From the IMG/VR virus record IMGVR_UViG_3300046535_000883, positions 1 through 39,778 of that record: a stretch of 39,778 bases of DNA, one strand, 5' to 3'. This DNA is from a virus. The notes beneath the pieces were generated by a model. The model saw nothing but the letters and a program-made list of their open reading frames with translations. It was not told the DNA's origin and did no database searches. This document shows, one piece after another, positions 13,818 to 21,319 of this stretch. The first letter of the stretch is position 1. The number at the start of each line of letters is the position of its first letter. The translations under genes and the position numbers were made by a program.

Positions 13818-14502
13818 CCGCATCCTCCGCGCTGGCCTGTTCACGTCGGAGCCCTGGCTCGCGCTCAAGGGCAACGATGATCGCGTCTGCTATCTGGCGC
13901 TGTTCGAGCACGCCGACTGCCTGGGCAACCACCCCGCGGGCCTGTTCCTGCTCGCTCGATACTGGACACCCTACGGTCCAGACACGCCCGAAAAGGCGGC
14001 CAAAGTGCTCCTGGAGCTCGTCGACGTTGGGCTCGTGAGCACTTACACCGCTGTGGATAAGCCGTATCTTCACATTTTGCGGTTCCGACAGTCGACCAGG
14101 TTCCCAGGGAAGCTCTGGCCGCTCCATCCACACGCCGACGATTCAGAAAAACAAGTACATGCGCGAAAGTCTCGTGTGACTCTCGGAGATCCTCCTGCTT
14201 GGGGTTTGGGGTTAGGGGTAGATCTTAAAAACCCGCGCGAGGAGCCTGTGGATAAACTGGCAATTGTGGATAACTCCGCTTCCTCAGTGCCAACCCCGGT
14301 CGAAATATCGACCAAGGGCAAACCCCAGGAAAACTCGAGCCAGGCGCACGTCGACACGCGAGGGGTGAACTGGTCGGATCCCACGAGCCTTGCAGCCCTG
14401 GGCGTCCAGGTTGGGACACCACCGCGCACCGGCGAGCTCACGTTCGACTACGCGCTTCGTTTGCGCGCTGCGATTGCACGACCGCATAATCGCCGCCGAT
14501 GA
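13810..14502 (+). CDS. Replication initiator-like protein with N-terminal winged helix
   Basis: 230 residues from GTG at 13810, with AGGGG six bases before it (an ATG at 13795 is the alternative, 235 residues). Residues 1-100 resemble the N-terminal DNA-binding domain of phage replisome organisers: ILRAGLFTSEPWLALKGNDDRVCYLALFEHAD, then LLELVDVGLVSTYTAVDKPYLHILRF. A low-complexity linker follows, and this stretch of DNA holds three TGTGGATAA boxes. So, as in lambda O, the origin seems to lie inside the initiator gene. No helicase loader or primase is found, so host proteins must finish the replisome. Confidence 0.7.
   Translation: MPDRILRAGLFTSEPWLALKGNDDRVCYLALFEHADCLGNHPAGLFLLARYWTPYGPDTPEKAAKVLLELVDVGLVSTYTAVDKPYLHILRFRQSTRFPGKLWPLHPHADDSEKQVHARKSRVTLGDPPAWGLGLGVDLKNPREEPVDKLAIVDNSASSVPTPVEISTKGKPQENSSQAHVDTRGVNWSDPTSLAALGVQVGTPPRTGELTFDYALRLRAAIARPHNRRR
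14052..14273 (+). other. Probable replication origin with three DnaA boxes
   Basis: TGTGGATAA (complement TTATCCACA, the classic strong DnaA box) occurs at 14052-14060, 14247-14255 and 14265-14273, the last two 18 bases apart. Just before the pair are three GGGG tracts spaced by TTT and TTA (14201-14218) and an AT-rich stretch TAGATCTTAAAAA (14219-14231). I found no other copy of the box. All lies within the initiator-like gene. Confidence 0.65.
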
Positions 14503-14936
14503 CACCCGAACAATTCGACGCGATCCTGGAGGGCATTCGGGGCGGGCAACCCGCTCACAAGGCCATCAAGGGCGTCAAGATCAAGCCCCCCACGTTCTAC
14601 CTGGCAATCTCAAAGGACGAGCTCCTGGCTGACAGGTACGTGCGCGCGAAGATTGAGGGATGTCACGCGGTAGCCGACGAGATTGAACGCCTGGCCGACA
14701 CTCAGATGCGCGGCAAGGTGACCACCAAGGGCAAGGACGGAATCACAATAAAAATCGGGGACAACGTAGAGCGCACGCGCTTGCAGATCGACGCGCGCAA
14801 GTGGCTGCTCGCGAAGCTGATCCCCAAACGCTACGGCGACCGCTTGGAGCTCAACAGCGACGGCGGCCCGCTCGTGGTCATTCGCAACCTGACAGGCAAG
14901 GGAGATCCTGGTGGCAAAGAAAACCCTGACGGATGA
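14499..14936 (+). CDS. Terminase small subunit-like protein
   Basis: 145 residues; ATG overlaps the initiator stop (ATGA). It recognises phage DNA for packaging together with the large subunit. The N-terminal helix-turn-helix-like part runs PEQFDAILEGIRGGQPAHKAIKGVKI, then PPTFYLAISKDELLADRYVRAKIEG. The C-terminal part has NVERTRLQIDARKWLLAKLIPKRYGDRL, a segment typical of small terminases of this size. The large subunit lies three small genes downstream. Assignment rests on pattern and position. Confidence 0.75.
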   Translation: MTPEQFDAILEGIRGGQPAHKAIKGVKIKPPTFYLAISKDELLADRYVRAKIEGCHAVADEIERLADTQMRGKVTTKGKDGITIKIGDNVERTRLQIDARKWLLAKLIPKRYGDRLELNSDGGPLVVIRNLTGKGDPGGKENPDG

Positions 14937-15210
14937 GCAGCGCCAGGCCATGCGGGAGCGCATGGCCGTCGCGCGCTCAAAGCGGCACAACGGAGGGCGT
15001 GGTCCCCGCGGACCACGCGCAACGCGCACCAGGGCCGATCCTGGGGCTCCACAAGGCCGGTTCTCGATCGACAGCGCCGGCAACCTGGATCTGTTCGACG
15101 TGGATCTCAAGCACGGGCTCAGCCTGGACGTCTCAGGATCGCGCGAGCTCTACGTGTTCTTGCATCGCTACTGGCGCGACGCAGAGCTCCTGGCGCCGGC
15201 GGTAGCGTGA
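14911..15210 (+). CDS. Small hypothetical protein in the terminase region
   Basis: 99 residues from GTG at 14911 with GGGAG upstream, overlapping the previous gene by 26 bases. The basic start (KKTLTDEQRQAMRERMAVARSKRHNGGRG) looks like a nucleic-acid-binding tail. A small fold follows (GRFSIDSAGNLDLFDVDL, then SRELYVFLHRYW). Not recognised. Confidence 0.65.
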   Translation: MAKKTLTDEQRQAMRERMAVARSKRHNGGRGPRGPRATRTRADPGAPQGRFSIDSAGNLDLFDVDLKHGLSLDVSGSRELYVFLHRYWRDAELLAPAVA

Positions 15211-15488
15211 GCACGCGACCAGGCGAGTTCGTGATCCGCTTGCGCAAGCGGAGCGGCCGCGAGCGGATGGGCAAGAACCCGCAGCCGTATGCCTTCGAGG
15301 TTGGGTTCGCCGGCCGCGTCGGCGGCGCGATCGTCGTCTACGTTGGCGCCGACATCGATCTCACGCGCACGGACCAGATGGAGGAGCTATTCGCGCGAGC
15401 TCTGGAGATTTGGGAGCGTGAGCGCGCGCAGATCGTCGGCAAGCCGCAATTGATCGTGTTGCCAGGGACGGATCGACTGAGCTCGTGA
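15207..15488 (+). CDS. Small hypothetical protein
   Basis: 93 residues from GTG overlapping the previous stop (GTGA). Basic start (VIRLRKRSGRERMGKNPQ), then a beta-rich part (AIVVYVGADIDL) and a helical tail (MEELFARALEIWERERAQI). Not recognised. It is part of a tightly coupled run leading to the large terminase. Confidence 0.65.
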   Translation: MSTRPGEFVIRLRKRSGRERMGKNPQPYAFEVGFAGRVGGAIVVYVGADIDLTRTDQMEELFARALEIWERERAQIVGKPQLIVLPGTDRLSS

Positions 15489-15745
15489 CCTGTTACTCCG
15501 TCAACGTCGACAACGTGCGCGCGATCGTCTGCGTGGGCGGCCGCGCGAAGCGTTGCGCATGCGGCGCCAGGGCGACGCTGCTCTGCGATTGGAAAGTGCA
15601 GGGGTGCAAGCCGTCGGGCGCGTCCAAGACGTGCGATCGAGATCTCTGTGCGCACTGCGCGAAGGAGGTTGGCCCCGACAAGCACCTGTGCGGCGAGCAC
15701 CAGGTCGCATACACGCGCTGGAAGTCTCGTCGGGATTCGGCTTGA
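15485..15745 (+). CDS. Cys-rich zinc-binding-type protein
   Basis: 86 residues from GTG (GTGA overlap). Eight Cys and one His in ordered pairs suggest one or two zinc knuckles: CACG (C24, C26), C34, C41, C50, then CAHC (C55, C58), C69 and H72. The segment KTCDRDLCAHCAKEVGPDKHLCGEHQ resembles small B-box-like fingers seen in short phage proteins. Function unknown. Its TGA overlaps the TTG start of the large terminase. Confidence 0.7.
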   Translation: MTCYSVNVDNVRAIVCVGGRAKRCACGARATLLCDWKVQGCKPSGASKTCDRDLCAHCAKEVGPDKHLCGEHQVAYTRWKSRRDSA

Positions 15746-17199
15746 GCGGCGCGTCGCGCTTCGAGCTCAACTATCGGGCGCAGGGCCCGACGCTCGACGC
15801 GTACATCAGCGATCGATCGCGGCGCTGCATCATCACGGGCCCGCTCGGATCCGGCAAGACGAACGCCAGCTGCTTCCGGTTGCTCAGCCACATGGTCGAG
15901 CAATCACCAGGCGCCGATCGCGTGCGGCGCACGCGTTGGTGGGCTGTGCGCAACACCTACGGCGAGCTCCTGACCACGACGGCGCAGGACTGGCGCGACG
16001 CTTACGATGACCTGGGAGTGTTCACGCTTGGCGGCGTCGAGCCTCCGTGTCACGACATCAAATTTCGGATGGAGGATGGGACGCGCGTCGAGTGCGAGCT
16101 CTGGTTCGTTGCACTCGATCGCCCCGATCACATCCGCAAGCTGCGCGGCATGCAGCTGACAGGCGCGTATCTCAACGAGGTCAAGGAGCTCGCGCGTGCC
16201 ATCGTCGATATGGTCGACTTTCGCACGGGCCGCTATCAACCGAACGGCGTCGCACCCGACTGGCACGGGATCATCGGTGACAGCAACGCACCCGACACCG
16301 ATCACTGGCTGTATCTGATGGCGGAGGAGGAGCGGCCGGAGGGTTGGCGATTCTTGCGTCAGCCTGGCGGCGTGATGCGCGACCCTAACGGCAAGTGGAT
16401 CCCGAATCTGCGCGCCGAGAACGTGAGCAATCTACCGGGCGGGATCGCGTACTACGTCGAGGGCATGCAAGGGAAAAAAGACGACTTCATTCGCGTCAAC
16501 CTGGCGAACGAGTATGGCTACGTGCAGGATGGCAAGCCGGTCTACATCGAGTACCAGGATCCCATTCATTGCCGCGAGTTCGAGCTCCACCCGCGATCTG
16601 AGATCTACGTCGGGCTCGACTTCGGATTGACGCCGGCGGCGACGATCTCAGAGCGCACGCCATCCGGCGCCTGGCGCACCAGGCACGAGATCGTGACTGA
16701 GCGCATGGGCGCGACCAACTTCGGGATCCTGGTTGCCAAGCGGATCCGCGAGCTCGGGCTCGTCGAGCGCGTGACCAAGATCACTGGAGATCCGTCGGGC
16801 GACGCCGGCGGCCAGGACGCTGATGAGTCGACCGTGTTTCAGATCCTCGAAGCGAACGGCGTTCACGCGCGGCCGGCGCCGACGCAGGATCCGACAATGA
16901 GGCGCGAGGCGATCAGCACGAACATGGAGCGGATGGTCGACGGCGAACCCGCTTACGCTGTGCATCCGGATTGCCCCGTGTTGCGCAAGGGCCACCAGGG
17001 CGCGTATTGTTACCGGCGCGTGCTCGTCTCTGGCATGGGCGACCGTTACAAAGACACACCAGACAAGAACAGATGGAGCCACGTATGTGAAGCGGAGCAA
17101 TATGGGGCGCTTGGCGCCGGCGAAGGCCGGCGCGTTGTTGGGCGCCAGATCCAGGGGAACCGCGCAGCATTTGCAGACGCGGGCCCAGTGTTCGATTGA
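15742..17199 (+). CDS. terL: Terminase large subunit (packaging ATPase/nuclease)
   Basis: 485 residues from a TTG that overlaps the previous stop (TTGA), matching the coupling used throughout. ATPase part: Walker A GPLGSGKT (33-40), an Arg-rich strand with WWAVRNTYGEL, and a Walker-B-like strand AYLNEVKEL. Nuclease part (RNase H fold): YVGLDFGLTP (D293), then TGDPSGDAG (D350), and a C-terminal RWSHVCEAEQYGAL where the usual final Asp seems to be Glu. It pumps DNA into the prohead through the portal encoded downstream. The identification is firm; the start codon is inferred from overlap. Confidence 0.93.
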   Translation: MSGASRFELNYRAQGPTLDAYISDRSRRCIITGPLGSGKTNASCFRLLSHMVEQSPGADRVRRTRWWAVRNTYGELLTTTAQDWRDAYDDLGVFTLGGVEPPCHDIKFRMEDGTRVECELWFVALDRPDHIRKLRGMQLTGAYLNEVKELARAIVDMVDFRTGRYQPNGVAPDWHGIIGDSNAPDTDHWLYLMAEEERPEGWRFLRQPGGVMRDPNGKWIPNLRAENVSNLPGGIAYYVEGMQGKKDDFIRVNLANEYGYVQDGKPVYIEYQDPIHCREFELHPRSEIYVGLDFGLTPAATISERTPSGAWRTRHEIVTERMGATNFGILVAKRIRELGLVERVTKITGDPSGDAGGQDADESTVFQILEANGVHARPAPTQDPTMRREAISTNMERMVDGEPAYAVHPDCPVLRKGHQGAYCYRRVLVSGMGDRYKDTPDKNRWSHVCEAEQYGALGAGEGRRVVGRQIQGNRAAFADAGPVFD

Positions 17200-17213
17200 C
17201 GGGAGCCAGCAAC

Positions 17214-17420
17214 GTGAAATTCTTGGGTATGAAACCCCCCGGCGCGCCGCCTGTTCCGCCGCCGCCAGAAGCACCGCCTCCCGCTCCGACCGTCGACCAG
17301 GCGAGCGCACAATCCGACTACACCGATCGCTTGCGTCGCCGCCGTGGCTACGCGTCAACCGTGATCGTCCCCGAAACCACAAACTCACTCGGCGGATCTG
17401 CTGCCGTGCTCGGAGGCTGA
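17214..17420 (+). CDS. Small Pro-rich protein between terminase and portal
   Basis: 68 residues from GTG at 17214, with GGGAG nine bases before it; a TTG at 17196 overlapping the terminase stop is the alternative start. The Pro-rich N-terminus (PPGAPPVPPPPEAPPPAP) is followed by RRRRGYASTVIVPETTNSLGG and ends VLGG. A short protein with a basic RRG patch and a Gly-Leu-rich tail is often found here in podoviruses, with unknown role. Confidence 0.7.
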   Translation: MKFLGMKPPGAPPVPPPPEAPPPAPTVDQASAQSDYTDRLRRRRGYASTVIVPETTNSLGGSAAVLGG

Positions 17421-17422
17421 TC

Positions 17423-17746
17423 GTGTTCAACAACTATCAACTTGTCACGTCGATCGGCGGATCTCCGCTTGTGGCCGACGGTAACTCGGTCGCGTTCGTC
17501 TCGCGAGGCGGCAACAACATCCTGGCCGCCTGGGGCACGTTCGGAGGCGGCACGGTCAAGCTGCAGTGGAACAGCGACGGCGCCGGCACCTGGATCGATT
17601 ACACGCCGCAGAACGGCGTGGCGCTCACGCTCCTCGCGAACGGCACGCTCGCGTTCCGGCTGATGCCTGGACAGTTCCGCGTGGCGCTCACCGGATCCGC
17701 GGGGCCGTCCGTCAACTACCTGGTTGCCACCGCGGACGGCGAATAG
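17423..17746 (+). CDS. Small beta-rich virion-type protein
   Basis: 107 residues from GTG at 17423, with an excellent GGAGG seven bases upstream. The beta-strand pattern WGTFGGGTVKLQWNSDGAGTW, ALTLLANGTLAFRLMPGQFRVALTGS, ending VNYLVATADGE, suggests a small sandwich domain as in head-fibre or decoration proteins. It directly abuts the portal gene. The structural role is inferred. Confidence 0.6.
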   Translation: MFNNYQLVTSIGGSPLVADGNSVAFVSRGGNNILAAWGTFGGGTVKLQWNSDGAGTWIDYTPQNGVALTLLANGTLAFRLMPGQFRVALTGSAGPSVNYLVATADGE

Positions 17747-19408
17747 ATGAACGAGACGGCCGACGAGGATCTGGTCAAGCGCCTCAACGCGCGGCAGTCG
17801 CGCATGAAAACGGATCGCTCCGTTTTCGACACGCATTGGCAGGAGGTCGCGCTCCGCGTCTTTCCTGAGAATGACACGTTCCTCGCGTCGCACGTGATGG
17901 GCACCAAGCGCACGGAACGGATCTTCGATTCGACCGCTGTGCGAGCTCTGCCGCGCTTCGCGGCCGCCATGATCTCGTTGATCTGTCCCGCAACGCAGAA
18001 GTGGCACGATCTCACCGTCTCGGATCCGGCAATCGCAGAGCTCGATGAGGTCGAGGCGTGGCTGGAGAAAGTGCGGGATGTCATGTTCGCCGTGCGCATG
18101 GCGCCGCGCTCGCGCTTCTACCAGAACGTGTACCAGGTCATGCGCCAGATCGGCGCCTTCGGCAACGGTCCAATGTTCGTCGAGGACGTGCCAGGCAAGG
18201 CGATCATGTACCGCGCGACGGACCTCGCTAACGTGTGGTGGGAGGAGGACTACTGCGGTTCGATCGATGTCGTCCACCGCACCTACCAGGCGGATGCGCG
18301 CCGGCTGCTGCAGGAGTTCGGCACGCTGCCGCCCAAGATGGCGAGCGCGAACGATCAGCAGAAAACGCGCAAGTTCCAGATCCTCCACGCTGTCGAGCCA
18401 AACGACGCGATCGATTACTCCAGGCTCGACTACATGGGCAAGCCCTGGCGCTCGTTCTACGTGTGCGTCGACACGAGCGAAGTGCTCTCGCAATCCGGCT
18501 ATACGTCGTTCCCCTGGTGCATTGGCCGCTACGACCAGGCGGCCGCCGAATGGTACGGACGCGGGCCCGCGATGGAAGCCCTGGCCGACATCAAGACGCT
18601 CAACGAAATGAGCAAGACGCAGCTGCGCATGGGCCAGCGTCAGAGCGAACCGCCGCTGCTCGCCTACGAGGACGGGATCCTCCAGGCTTTCAGCACGCGG
18701 CCGAACGCGATGAACTACGGCGGCGTCAACGCCAACGGCCAGGCGCTCGTGCGTCCGCTCGAAGTGGGCGGCAACATGCAGAACCTCCTGGAGCAAGAGA
18801 ATCAGCGGCGCGCTTCGATCGAGGACTCGTTCCTGGTCACGCTCTGGAAGCTGATCGTCCAGAATCCGAACATGACGGCCACGGCCGTGCTCACCCTGGC
18901 GCAAGAGAAGGGCGAGCTCCTGGGCCCGATCGCGGGCCGGCTGCAGTCGGATCTGTTGGGCCCGCTGATTGAGCGCGAGATCGACATCCTGGGCCGCGCC
19001 GGCGTGCTGCCTCCGCCGCCCGACATCGTGATCGAGGCGGGCGCGCGGATCTCGGTCGAGTATTCGAGCCCGTTGAACCGCATTGCTCGCGCCGGCGACG
19101 CCGTGGCGATCCAACGCTGGTACGAGATCTGCACTCCGCTCGCACAGATCGACCCGACGGCGCTCGACGCCATCGAGCCCGATCGCGCGGCGAAGGAGCT
19201 CGCGGAGATCCTGGGCGTGCCGTTCGAGGTCATGCGCACGGAGCAGGAGCTCACCGCACTCAAGGACAACCGCGCCCAGGCGGCACAGGCACAGCAATTG
19301 ATCCAGGCGGCGCCTGTGGCCGCTGGCGCGGTCAAGGATCTCGCTGATGCCCAGGCGAAGGCGCAGAGCTCGCCGCCGCCCGCATCCGTGCTGCCGCTGG
19401 CCGCATGA
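17747..19408 (+). CDS. Portal (T7-like head-to-tail connector)
   Basis: 553 residues, close to the usual length of T7 gp8-type connectors. It forms the ring at the head vertex for packaging and ejection. Family features: RLNARQSRMKTDRSVFDTHWQEVALRVFP at the start; DSTAVRALPRFAAAMISLICPATQKWHDL; MRQIGAFGNGPMFVED; EMSKTQLRMGQRQSEPPLLAYEDG; and an Ala/Gln-rich C-terminal barrel region. The start abuts the previous stop with no spacer. It is followed by a Bbp19-like protein and the scaffold, the usual order. Confidence 0.92.
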   Translation: MNETADEDLVKRLNARQSRMKTDRSVFDTHWQEVALRVFPENDTFLASHVMGTKRTERIFDSTAVRALPRFAAAMISLICPATQKWHDLTVSDPAIAELDEVEAWLEKVRDVMFAVRMAPRSRFYQNVYQVMRQIGAFGNGPMFVEDVPGKAIMYRATDLANVWWEEDYCGSIDVVHRTYQADARRLLQEFGTLPPKMASANDQQKTRKFQILHAVEPNDAIDYSRLDYMGKPWRSFYVCVDTSEVLSQSGYTSFPWCIGRYDQAAAEWYGRGPAMEALADIKTLNEMSKTQLRMGQRQSEPPLLAYEDGILQAFSTRPNAMNYGGVNANGQALVRPLEVGGNMQNLLEQENQRRASIEDSFLVTLWKLIVQNPNMTATAVLTLAQEKGELLGPIAGRLQSDLLGPLIEREIDILGRAGVLPPPPDIVIEAGARISVEYSSPLNRIARAGDAVAIQRWYEICTPLAQIDPTALDAIEPDRAAKELAEILGVPFEVMRTEQELTALKDNRAQAAQAQQLIQAAPVAAGAVKDLADAQAKAQSSPPPASVLPLAA

Positions 19409-19713
19409 ATGGCCTGGAGCTCGTGCGCCGGCGCCTGTCGTCGAAGCACCGCGCGTTTGTCCGCACGTTCCTCGACGCGAACGGCGACCCCCAGGGCGAC
19501 GCGGCCCTGGTGCTATCGCATCTGCAAGCGTTCTGTCGCGGCGACCGCACGAGCATCGCGGTTGCGGTTGACGGGCACATCGACGCCTATGCGACGTGCG
19601 TCGCAGAAGGGCGGCGCGAGGTTTGGCTTGAGATCCAGAAGTTGCTCAACCTAGACGAGGGACGGCTCCACGAGTGGGCCGCTCGCGTCGCACAACAGGA
19701 GGGGATGGAGTGA
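19405..19713 (+). CDS. Bbp19-like phage protein
   Basis: 102 residues; ATG overlaps the portal stop (ATGA). The pattern RAFVRTFLDANGDPQGDAALVLSHLQAFCRG, then HIDAYATCVAEGRREVWLEIQKLL, matches the small family named after Bordetella phage BPP-1 Bbp19, which sits between portal and scaffold in many podoviruses. Its function is unknown. The fit of sequence and place makes the assignment reasonable. Confidence 0.75.
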   Translation: MNGLELVRRRLSSKHRAFVRTFLDANGDPQGDAALVLSHLQAFCRGDRTSIAVAVDGHIDAYATCVAEGRREVWLEIQKLLNLDEGRLHEWAARVAQQEGME

Positions 19714-19991
19714 GTATTCAGCTGCAAATCACAGACACGGACAACGCGCCGGTTCCGGATCTCGCGTTCGACGAGATCGTGTTCCGGCCGTCGATCGCGC
19801 ACGGCGGTTGGGACTGCAAGATGGTGGTCAACGGGCTCGGCAGCGTCGAGAACATTCGGATCAAGGATCTCCGGATCGCGAACGTCGTCGCCGCCATGAT
19901 CGAGGCGAGCAAGGTGCTCTACGCCGGCGCCAAGGATCTGCCGGTCAACGATTTCACAATGACAGTCACGCGAGGAAACAATGGCAGCTGA
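19710..19991 (+). CDS. Small head-region hypothetical protein
   Basis: 93 residues from GTG at 19710, overlapping the previous stop (GTGA) with AGGAGGGG upstream. It reads like a mixed beta/alpha protein: IQLQITDTDNAPVPDLAFD, then MVVNGLGSVENIRIKDLRI and MTVTRGN at the end. Not recognised. The 3' end overlaps the scaffold start by 11 bases. Possibly a minor head component. Confidence 0.65.
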   Translation: MSIQLQITDTDNAPVPDLAFDEIVFRPSIAHGGWDCKMVVNGLGSVENIRIKDLRIANVVAAMIEASKVLYAGAKDLPVNDFTMTVTRGNNGS

Positions 19992-21015
19992 CGCACCCGC
20001 ACCCCTCCCCGGCGCTGCAGCTGGAGGCGCTGCTCCCACTGGCACCCAAACCTCGAGCTCGACACCGGCGCCTGGCGGCGCTGCGCCGCTTCCTGGAGGC
20101 GCTGCAGGGGGTGCTGCTCCCACTGCGACGCAACCGCCTGGCATGCCGGCGGATGCCTGGTACAAGGACTGGCCGGAGGACGTGCGCGCGATCGGCGCCA
20201 AGTATCCGAACGCCGTCGAGCTCGCGAAGGGCCACGCGAATCTCCAGGCGCTCTACGGCAAGATCACCGGCGGCGCCGCTGAGGTTGTCATCAAACCCAA
20301 GGAGGGCGCGACAGCTGAGGAGGTCAACGCGTATCACAAGGCGCTTGGACGTCCAGACGCGCCGGAGGCGTACCTCACGGCCGTCAAGCTGCCGGAGGGA
20401 ATCCCTGACAGCACGCTCAAGGCGTTTGCGCCAGCGTTCCACAAGGCCGGCATTGATCCAGGTCAAGCGCAGATCCTCGTCGACGCTCAGATCGCCATGG
20501 CAGCGGAGGCGGAGAAGCAAGCCGACACCGTTCTGCGCTCCACGTCGGAGCGCGAGTTCGGTGAGGTCAAAAACGAGTGGGGGCAGAAGTTTGACGCGAA
20601 CATCGAGGCCGTGCGCCGGATCGCCAACGAAGCGGGCATCAACGTCCGCGGCGAGGACGGGCTCACGGATCTCGACAAGATCGAGCGCACGATCGGGACC
20701 AAGCGGATGCTCACGCTGTTCTCGAAGCTCGGCGCGCCGCTCATGGATGACACGTTCAAGGGCGGAGGCGGCGCCGGATCCTCGAATTACGCCGTGCCAA
20801 TGTCGCCGGCGGAGGCGGATACCGCGTTCAAGGCGAAGGGCGCGGATCGCGAGTTCATGGCGCGCGTCAATCGCGGAGATCCTGCAGCGGTCAACGAGCT
20901 CGACACGTTGAAGGCGGCGAAGCGCGGGCAATCGCTCGCGGACTGGCGCGCCGACCAGGCGGCCGTCGCGCAAGAGATCTCCGGCGGGCAACGGCAGCGC
21001 GGAGCTCGCCGGTGA
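19981..21015 (+). CDS. Scaffolding/capsid assembly protein
   Basis: 344 residues. The first about 55 residues are a low-complexity Ala/Gly/Pro stretch with a near duplication (PGAAAGGAAPTGTQ and PGGAAGGAAPTATQ). Then comes the conserved start of scaffold proteins of this group: WYKDWPEDVRAIGAKYPNAVELAKGHANL. A helical, charged body follows (KLPEGIPDSTLKAFAPAFHKAGI) with AMAAEAEKQADTVLRSTSE and a basic C-terminus (RQRGARR), which often binds the coat protein. It lies between portal and major capsid protein, as expected. Confidence 0.85.
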   Translation: MAADAPAPLPGAAAGGAAPTGTQTSSSTPAPGGAAPLPGGAAGGAAPTATQPPGMPADAWYKDWPEDVRAIGAKYPNAVELAKGHANLQALYGKITGGAAEVVIKPKEGATAEEVNAYHKALGRPDAPEAYLTAVKLPEGIPDSTLKAFAPAFHKAGIDPGQAQILVDAQIAMAAEAEKQADTVLRSTSEREFGEVKNEWGQKFDANIEAVRRIANEAGINVRGEDGLTDLDKIERTIGTKRMLTLFSKLGAPLMDDTFKGGGGAGSSNYAVPMSPAEADTAFKAKGADREFMARVNRGDPAAVNELDTLKAAKRGQSLADWRADQAAVAQEISGGQRQRGARR

Positions 21016-21203
21016 GCTCGGGCATTGACGGCGAGAGACTGGTTCGCCTAGAGTGCGCGAAGCTCGTGGGACCGATTGCAAGAAGCGAAGGCATTGAACA
21101 AGCTCTAATCGCCGCCGCTAGAATCGCTCAATACGTAGAGACTGGACTCGCTGTAGAAAGCACCGGAGCGGATACGAAACCGGCGCCCCGCACAAAGGGC
21201 TGA
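21012..21203 (+). CDS. Small hypothetical protein with unusual codon use
   Basis: 63 residues from GTG overlapping the scaffold stop (GTGA). Helical middle: IARSEGIEQALIAAARIAQYVETGLAVES. It uses codons that are rare in neighbouring genes (CTA, AGA, GTA, several AAG/AGC contexts), so it may be recently acquired or weakly expressed. It has a good overlap start but no recognised family, so its reality is moderately sure. Confidence 0.5.
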   Translation: MSSGIDGERLVRLECAKLVGPIARSEGIEQALIAAARIAQYVETGLAVESTGADTKPAPRTKG

Positions 21204-21284
21204 TTTTCCCCGCTGATTGAGCTAAGAGCTCCGCGCGGCCGGCGCGTCAAACTGGCAAGTGGTGCCCCTCACGGACACGCCCCA

Positions 21285-21312
21285 CGAGAACCCTTTCTAG
21301 GTTTTCGAGGAG
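21285..21312 (+). promoter_or_regulatory. Hairpin touching the capsid gene ribosome site
   Basis: CGAGAACC (21285-21292) can pair with GGTTTTCG (21300-21307), with one G-U pair and a 7-base loop. The right arm runs into the GAGGAG ribosome site (21307-21312) of the major capsid gene at 21320. It may tune translation or stabilise the message. Confidence 0.45.
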
Positions 21313-21319
21313 CGACAAA

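Noticed and set aside
14201-14218. G-quadruplex or telomere-like repeat
   Set aside because: Only three GGGG tracts occur together, so a four-tract intramolecular quadruplex is not met; kept only as part of the origin description.
17348-19297. 649-codon minus-strand open frame opposite the portal
   Set aside because: Composition (His, Arg, Asp, Leu rich) is that of an antisense shadow; the portal on the plus strand is clear.
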